From: JAHEEL01 sp039715165
GTDB lineage: Bacteria > Actinomycetota > Acidimicrobiia > Spongiisociales > UBA5794
Assembly (NCBI GenBank): GCA_039715165.1
Contig: JBDLHX010000052.1
Coordinates: 1 to 16,156 of the forward strand
Direction: 5' to 3'
DNA: 16,156 nt
The notes below the pieces were generated by a model. That model was not told the origin of the DNA and did no database searches. It worked only from the letters and a program-made list of their open reading frames with translations. Positions 12,208 to 16,156 of this stretch are shown in pieces. Positions within the stretch are counted from its first letter, which is position 1. Each line of letters starts with the position of its first letter. The translations under genes and the position numbers were made by a program.

Positions 12208-13526
12208 CAGATCGAGGCGAGGGCCGCGATGACGATCGGATCCTCCTCGGGAAGGACCGCACGCAGATTCACGACCACGGCGCCGCCTCTCCGGGCGGTG
12301 ACGACCGGCGGGTCGTGGGAAGCGAGCGTCGACCAGGTGGCCTCGGCCTCGCCGTCGAGCCGGAGCACCGGAGTCGGGATGGTCAGGCCGGGGACCGAAC
12401 CGGCTCCGGCCACCGATTCGCCATCCACGATCGATGCGGCGACCCCCGATTTGCGCAGCACTCGTGTCGAACGGTCGGTGATCTCGTCCGTCGAAGCCGC
12501 TGCCATCGTCCAGAACGGGATCGACCCGCCCCGACCCGACGCATAGTCCTCGAACGTTGCGGTGAGCGCCACGATGGTCTGCGTGTCGACGCGCAAGGCG
12601 CGGGCAATCGGGTGGCGAGCCATGCGGCCGATGAGATCCTCGTCTCCGACGGCGATCCCGGCCTGTGGGCCGCCGAGCAGCTTGTCACCGGAGAAGAGCA
12701 CGACGCCGGCGCCGTGTTCGAGTGCCTGGCGGACGCCGGGCTCATCCGCGAGCCAGAGCGGCGGGCCGTCCGGGAGCCATGGCACTGCCTCGTCGAGGAG
12801 CCCGCTGCCGACGTCTGCGATGAATGGGGAGTCGAGCTGCCGTGCGACCTCCGGCATGCGCGAGAACGACACCTCTTCGGTGAAACCTTCGACCCGGTAG
12901 TTCGAGGGGTGGACCTTCAGGACTGCTTCGATGCTGCCGCTCAGCGACGTGAAGTCGCTCTCGCGGGTCCTGTTCGTCGTCCCGACCTCGACGAGGTGCG
13001 CTCCCGAGGCGGCCATGAGTTCGGGCAGCCGGAACGAGCCCCCGATCTCGATCAGCTCACCCCGCGATACGGCGACTCTTCCATCACGCCCGGCGAGCGC
13101 AGCGAGTGCGAGGAGCAGGGCGCCGGCGTTGTTGTTGACGACGAGAGCGGCCTCCGCTCCGACCGTCGTTGCGACGAGGGCGTGCAGGTACGTCGCCCGC
13201 TTCCCCCGGGAGCCGTCTTCGAGGTCGATCTCGAGATTCGAGAAGGAAGGGGACGGGCTCGCCGACGGGATGGGTGCCCTCCCCAGGTTTGTGTGCAGGA
13301 GTACGCCGGTTGCGTTCACCACGCGTCGGAGTCGCGCCGCCGAGAGCGATTGGAGCCGTCGGGTCGTCACGGTCCGTGGGTCGGCATCGGAGCCGGCGAG
13401 GACCGCGGAGCGTGCCTCGTCGATCGCATCCCGGGCCACCGCTACCACGAGCGGAGCCGGCAGATTGAACGAACCCGCGAGGTCTCGGGCGAGCGCATCG
13501 ACCGCTGGGAGGTCACGAAGATCCAC
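12207..13526 (-). CDS. selA: L-seryl-tRNA(Sec) selenium transferase SelA
   Basis: A 439-residue PLP enzyme that turns seryl-tRNA-Sec into selenocysteyl-tRNA-Sec using selenophosphate (E. coli SelA is 463). The PLP lysine is K282 in FSGDKLLGGPQAG. Other family landmarks are NATGVLLHTNLGRAP (71-85), VVNNNAGALLLAL (129-141), VEVGTTNRT (179-187), HPSNYRVEGFT (206-216) and DVGSGLL (238-244). The start is GTG at 13526, giving the expected VDLRDLPAVDAL N-terminus. No Shine-Dalgarno site is visible, but TAGTCT ends 6 nt before the GTG. The gene diverges from fxsA and is followed by selB with a one-base overlap. Neither selD nor a tRNA-Sec gene is nearby. Confidence 0.96.
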   Translation of the reverse strand: MDLRDLPAVDALARDLAGSFNLPAPLVVAVARDAIDEARSAVLAGSDADPRTVTTRRLQSLSAARLRRVVNATGVLLHTNLGRAPIPSASPSPSFSNLEIDLEDGSRGKRATYLHALVATTVGAEAALVVNNNAGALLLALAALAGRDGRVAVSRGELIEIGGSFRLPELMAASGAHLVEVGTTNRTRESDFTSLSGSIEAVLKVHPSNYRVEGFTEEVSFSRMPEVARQLDSPFIADVGSGLLDEAVPWLPDGPPLWLADEPGVRQALEHGAGVVLFSGDKLLGGPQAGIAVGDEDLIGRMARHPIARALRVDTQTIVALTATFEDYASGRGGSIPFWTMAAASTDEITDRSTRVLRKSGVAASIVDGESVAGAGSVPGLTIPTPVLRLDGEAEATWSTLASHDPPVVTARRGGAVVVNLRAVLPEEDPIVIAALASI

Positions 13527-13532
13527 GTGTGG

Positions 13533-13538
13533 AGACTA
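13533..13538 (-). promoter_or_regulatory. Candidate -10 box for selA-selB
   Basis: TAGTCT on the minus strand ends 6 nt before the GTG at 13526, predicting a leaderless selA mRNA. Its first two bases belong to the right-angle palindrome shared with the opposing fxsA box. No -35 was recognised; it would lie within the 5' end of fxsA. Confidence 0.38.
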
Positions 13539-13550
13539 CCGGCACCGGTA
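13537..13550. repeat. 14-bp palindrome TACCGG-CA-CCGGTA between selA and fxsA
   Basis: Perfect 6-bp arms with a 2-bp centre. The outer TA of each arm is also the first TA of the -10 candidates for selA (minus) and fxsA (plus), so the element sits exactly at the symmetry centre of the 35-bp divergent region. It could be a shared operator. Confidence 0.4.
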
Positions 13551-13554
13551 TCCT
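13549..13554 (+). promoter_or_regulatory. Candidate -10 box for the fxsA operon
   Basis: TATCCT is followed by 7 nt and the GTG at 13562, predicting a leaderless mRNA if that GTG is the start. The mirror-image box for selA is 10 bp away on the other strand. No clear -35 is present. Confidence 0.38.
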
Positions 13555-13561
13555 CGATCGG

Positions 13562-13942
13562 GTGCGGTTGCGGTGGACTCTCTTTGGGCTGTTCGTGGTG
13601 GTGCCGATCATCGAGATCGCTCTCCTCGTCGTGTTCAGCCAGGCCGTCGGCGTGTGGTGGACGATCGGTCTCGTCGTCACGACGGCGTTCCTGGGATCGT
13701 GGCTCGTGACGAAGCAGGGTCGTGACACGATCCGGGGCGTGATCGACCAGTTCAACGAGGGCTCGATCCCCACGGCCCTCCTCGCCCACGGAGCGATGAT
13801 CCTCGTTGCGGGCGCCTTTCTCCTCACCCCCGGGCTCCTGACCGACGCGACGGGCTTCCTGCTCCTCGTACCGGCGGTGCGCGAGGCTATTCGCCGCTGG
13901 GTCATCTCTCGGTCGGCAAACCGCTGGACCGTCGTTCCATGA
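13562..13942 (+). CDS. fxsA: FxsA-family membrane protein
   Basis: A 126-residue membrane protein of the FxsA family; in E. coli the name comes from relief of F-exclusion of phage T7, and the cellular role is not settled. Hydrophobic helices lie at about residues 4-25, 29-45 and 72-108. Family features include VPIIEIALLV, a Gly/Trp-rich second helix, the cytoplasmic loop KQGRDTIRG, and LLTPGLLTDATGFLLLVPAVR. I chose GTG at 13562, which gives the usual short basic N-terminus (VRLRW) before the first helix and leaves room for a promoter. An in-frame GTG at 13529 would add 11 residues but start 2 bp from selA. The stop overlaps the Nudix start as ATGA. It heads a four-gene operon. Confidence 0.86.
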   Translation: MRLRWTLFGLFVVVPIIEIALLVVFSQAVGVWWTIGLVVTTAFLGSWLVTKQGRDTIRGVIDQFNEGSIPTALLAHGAMILVAGAFLLTPGLLTDATGFLLLVPAVREAIRRWVISRSANRWTVVP

Positions 13943-14736
13943 CGGGGGAGTTGCGGATCGCCTCGACGGTCTGCCTTCTGAGAGACGGCCTCGGAGGGTT
14001 CGAGGTCCTCATGGTGCGCCGCACGCCCTCGGCGCGGTTCATGGCCGGCGCCTGGGTGTTCCCGGGTGGGGCGGTCGACGAGAGCGATGGCTCGCCGCTC
14101 GCGACGTCTGCTGTGAGCTCGGACAGCGAAGATCTGCTGCGGTGGCGCGCTGCTGCGCTGCGCGAACTCGTCGAAGAGACCGGGATCTGGCTCTACGAGC
14201 GGGGAGCGACGTCGGAGAGGGACCGATCGATCGGCGAGGAGGTATTCCGTATTGCGTCCGGCGCCGGGAGCCGTCTCGATGGGAACGCACTCCGGTACTT
14301 CGCGAACTGGATCACACCGACACCGCTCCCGATCCGGTTCGACACGCGCTTCTTCGCCGCCGTCGTCCCGGACGGCGTTGATGCGTGGATCGACGGAGAT
14401 GAGCTCGTGGACGCGGCGTGGGTCAGGCCCGCGACCGCGATCGAACGTTCCGAGGACGGTGCCTGGGTCGTTGCCTTCCCTACCCAGAAGACCCTCGAGT
14501 GGCTCGCGCGATTCGAAACCGCCGATGCCGCCCTCTCCCACATCGATCGAGTCGACCCGATCCCGGCGATCCAGCCGCGCCTGTCCGTCGCCGACGGGAA
14601 GGTGGAGATCCTCGTGCCGGGTGATCCCGGCTTCGAGGAGGCCGCGGCGGGAGAGCGGGACCCGAACCTGCTCGTTGAGGCCGTGCGGATCATCGCGTCC
14701 GGTGGCGACGCACCTGCGGAGTTCAAGGCCTCGTGA
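13939..14736 (+). CDS. Nudix hydrolase (NUDT19-like)
   Basis: A 265-residue Nudix-fold hydrolase that should cleave a nucleoside-diphosphate-X bond with Mg2+. The Nudix box is split by an insert: WVFPGGAVDESD (39-50) is followed by about 20 extra residues before RELVEETG (75-82), whose E76, E79 and E80 are the metal ligands. This insert and the longer C-terminal part (WITPTPLPIRFDTRFF and beyond) are typical of the NUDT19/RP2p-like group, some of which act on acyl-CoA/CoA. A CoA-diphosphatase role is possible but not shown. The ATG at 13939 overlaps the fxsA stop by 4 bp and the gene's own stop overlaps the next start (GTGA), so expression is coupled on both sides. Confidence 0.88.
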   Translation: MTGELRIASTVCLLRDGLGGFEVLMVRRTPSARFMAGAWVFPGGAVDESDGSPLATSAVSSDSEDLLRWRAAALRELVEETGIWLYERGATSERDRSIGEEVFRIASGAGSRLDGNALRYFANWITPTPLPIRFDTRFFAAVVPDGVDAWIDGDELVDAAWVRPATAIERSEDGAWVVAFPTQKTLEWLARFETADAALSHIDRVDPIPAIQPRLSVADGKVEILVPGDPGFEEAAAGERDPNLLVEAVRIIASGGDAPAEFKAS

Positions 14737-15515
14737 CGATCGACACCATCCTCGCCCCGAACCCCGGGATCTACACGGGCCCGGGGACGAACACCTACAT
14801 CGTGGCCGATGGCGGCGAGGTCGCGATCATCGATCCGGGGCCGGTGATCGACAGCCACTTCCTCGCGATCGTGGAGGCCGTGGGGGATCGGACGCCGGTG
14901 GCGGTGATCGCCACCCACACCCATGAGGATCACGCACCACTCTCGAATCCGCTTGCCGAGCGGCTCGGAGTGCCCGTCTACGGCTACGAGCCGGGCCCGT
15001 TGTTCGTGCCCGACGTCCGCTTGTCGGACGGGGAGAGCGTCACCGTGGGGAGCCGGGTGATCGAGGCCGTTCACACACCGGGCCACACCGCCGACCACCT
15101 GTGTTTCCGCGTCGGTGACCGGCTCTTCACCGGGGACCACATCATGGGTGGATCGACGGTGATCATGGAGGACGCCGCTGCCTACCTCGAGTCCCTCTAC
15201 CGAGTGCAGGATCTGGGTGTGGCCCGAATCGAGCCGGGCCACGGACCTTCGATGGACGACGCCGGTGGCGTGATTGCCGGATACATCGAGCACAGACTCG
15301 CCCGGGAACGGGAGATCCTCGAGGCGATTCGCGCGGGCGCCGGCACCGTCGCCGATGTCGTCGACGGTGTGTATGCGTTCGTCCCTGCGGATCTGCGTCC
15401 GGCCGCGATGTTCCAGGTCATCGTTCAATTGAGGAAGCTGAAAGCCGATGAAGAAGTAAGGTTCTCGGCGGGCGAAGTGGGGCCATCCACGATGGTCGAG
15501 TTGAACGCGAGATGA
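14733..15515 (+). CDS. Metallo-beta-lactamase-fold hydrolase (LACTB2-like)
   Basis: A 260-residue cytosolic MBL-fold enzyme. The di-zinc set is complete: THTHEDH (H62, H64, D66, H67), H118 in HTPGHTADH, D135 in FTGDH and H170 in EPGHG. After the catalytic domain (to about 185) comes a helical C-terminal region with a small winged-helix-like segment (about 190-245), the arrangement of LACTB2-like proteins, which include RNA endonucleases and thioester hydrolases. The substrate here is unknown. The start is GTG at 14733, overlapping the Nudix stop as GTGA. The stop overlaps the next start as ATGA. Confidence 0.9.
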   Translation: MTIDTILAPNPGIYTGPGTNTYIVADGGEVAIIDPGPVIDSHFLAIVEAVGDRTPVAVIATHTHEDHAPLSNPLAERLGVPVYGYEPGPLFVPDVRLSDGESVTVGSRVIEAVHTPGHTADHLCFRVGDRLFTGDHIMGGSTVIMEDAAAYLESLYRVQDLGVARIEPGHGPSMDDAGGVIAGYIEHRLAREREILEAIRAGAGTVADVVDGVYAFVPADLRPAAMFQVIVQLRKLKADEEVRFSAGEVGPSTMVELNAR

Positions 15516-16156
15516 TGAAACACCGAGTCGCCCTCATTGCTCTCCTCCTCGTCGGACTCGCCGCGCCTGCGTTTGCCGCTGAGGACCAGGAGGTCACGCA
15601 GGCGGACCTCGAGGCGGCGAGAGAGCGCAACGCAGCAATCTCGGCATCGATCGAAGCGACCGACGCCCGGTTCGCGGCTGCGATCGCCGAGGAGATTCAG
15701 ATCCGGGAGAGCCTCCACGGGCTCGCGAGTCAGGTGAGCGAGACGGAGCAGCGTCTCGCCGTTCTCCGCCTCGAGGCCGAGACCGTCGTGCGCGAGCAGT
15801 ACATGACGGCAGGATCCGATGGGGCCGTCTCGACGGTCTTCGGATCGGCGGCTTTCTCCGATATCCCGGTGAGGGAGACCTACCTCGCCGCCGCCAGCGA
15901 TCACGATCTCCAGGTCGTTGAGGAGTGGATCGCGGTCGAGACGGACTACCGCGCTCAGGTGGACGCTCTCGACGCGGCCCTCGCGAGGCAGCGCGAGCTG
16001 GTCACAGAAATCGAAGGTCTCGCTGCCGAGCTCCTCGAGGAGATGCAGGCGGCGAGCGACGAATACCGGGAGCTCCAATCGAAGTGGGAGCGCCAGGAGG
16101 AGGAGCGCAAGCGGCGCGAAGAGGAAGCACGGCTCCGCCGCGAGGAAGAAGCGCGG
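15512..16156 (+). CDS. Secreted coiled-coil protein, probable N-terminal part of a cell-wall hydrolase
   Basis: The 215 residues in the window are cut by its right edge. A Sec signal peptide covers residues 1 to about 22 (MMKHR, hydrophobic core, then APAFA before AED). The rest is mostly charged alpha-helix with coiled-coil character (about 28-95 and 140-215), interrupted by a less charged stretch, YMTAGSDGAVSTVFGS, about 97-112. The visible end is a run of Glu/Arg-rich helix (EEERKRREEEARLRREEE). Such helices commonly precede NlpC/P60, M23 or transglycosylase domains in actinobacterial wall hydrolases; the catalytic domain, if any, is outside the window. The start is the first of two adjacent ATG codons, overlapping the upstream stop as ATGA. 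Confidence 0.82.
   Translation, partial: MMKHRVALIALLLVGLAAPAFAAEDQEVTQADLEAARERNAAISASIEATDARFAAAIAEEIQIRESLHGLASQVSETEQRLAVLRLEAETVVREQYMTAGSDGAVSTVFGSAAFSDIPVRETYLAAASDHDLQVVEEWIAVETDYRAQVDALDAALARQRELVTEIEGLAAELLEEMQAASDEYRELQSKWERQEEERKRREEEARLRREEEAR

Noticed and set aside
1..16156. Mobile element, prophage, toxin-antitoxin, defence system or CRISPR array
   Set aside because: No transposase, integrase, phage, nuclease-immunity or spacer-repeat pattern was seen; the genes are housekeeping or signalling genes with uniform base and codon use.

Overview
The window comes from a high-GC (about two-thirds GC by eye) actinobacterium. The clearest marker is a WhiB-family iron-sulfur regulator (10167-10424). 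Supporting signs are the class II GlpX fructose bisphosphatase, frequent GTG/TTG starts, and several start codons placed so close to a -10-like box that the mRNA would be leaderless. The lineage inside Actinomycetota cannot be fixed from this sequence. The DNA is densely coding: no gap exceeds 225 bp, and I see no insertion sequence, prophage or CRISPR array.

Left block (1-5702, all minus strand, read right to left): a cyclophilin-type lipoprotein, a 55-residue basic membrane protein, a PHP-domain phosphoesterase, a six-helix membrane histidine kinase, methylmalonyl-CoA epimerase, a small acyl-CoA carboxylase epsilon-like protein, an acetyl-CoA acetyltransferase, and the N-terminal 199 residues of GlpX. 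The last four genes form a tight metabolic sub-operon (propionyl/methylmalonyl-CoA and acetoacetyl-CoA chemistry, then gluconeogenesis). It has its own candidate promoter in the 17-bp gap after the kinase.

Centre (5703-10166): a 178-bp divergent region leads into lysC (aspartokinase, with an internal ribosome site for a beta subunit) and asd, overlapping by 4 bp; together they make the first two steps of the aspartate amino-acid pathway. A perfect 11-bp stem separates asd from a convergent tRNA-Pro(CGG). Then, on the minus strand, come a CNNM/CorC-type transporter with CBS domains and a stand-alone, partly degenerate receiver protein. A 224-bp gap with four tandem heptamers precedes whiB.

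Right block (10167-16156): whiB runs convergently into selB, overlapping it by 47 bp. selA and selB form a two-gene selenocysteine operon on the minus strand; selD, selC and any selenoprotein are not in the window. Diverging from selA across only 35 bp is a plus-strand operon of fxsA, a Nudix hydrolase, a metallo-beta-lactamase-fold hydrolase and a secreted coiled-coil protein cut by the window end; each junction is a 4-bp stop/start overlap.

The most interesting patterns are regulatory: (i) six genes without a good Shine-Dalgarno site have a TANNNT box ending exactly 6 or 7 nt before the start codon; (ii) a 14-bp palindrome sits between two mirror-image boxes of this kind for selA and fxsA; (iii) a heptamer array lies in the promoter region of the degenerate receiver. 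I found no convincing wholly new multi-gene system.
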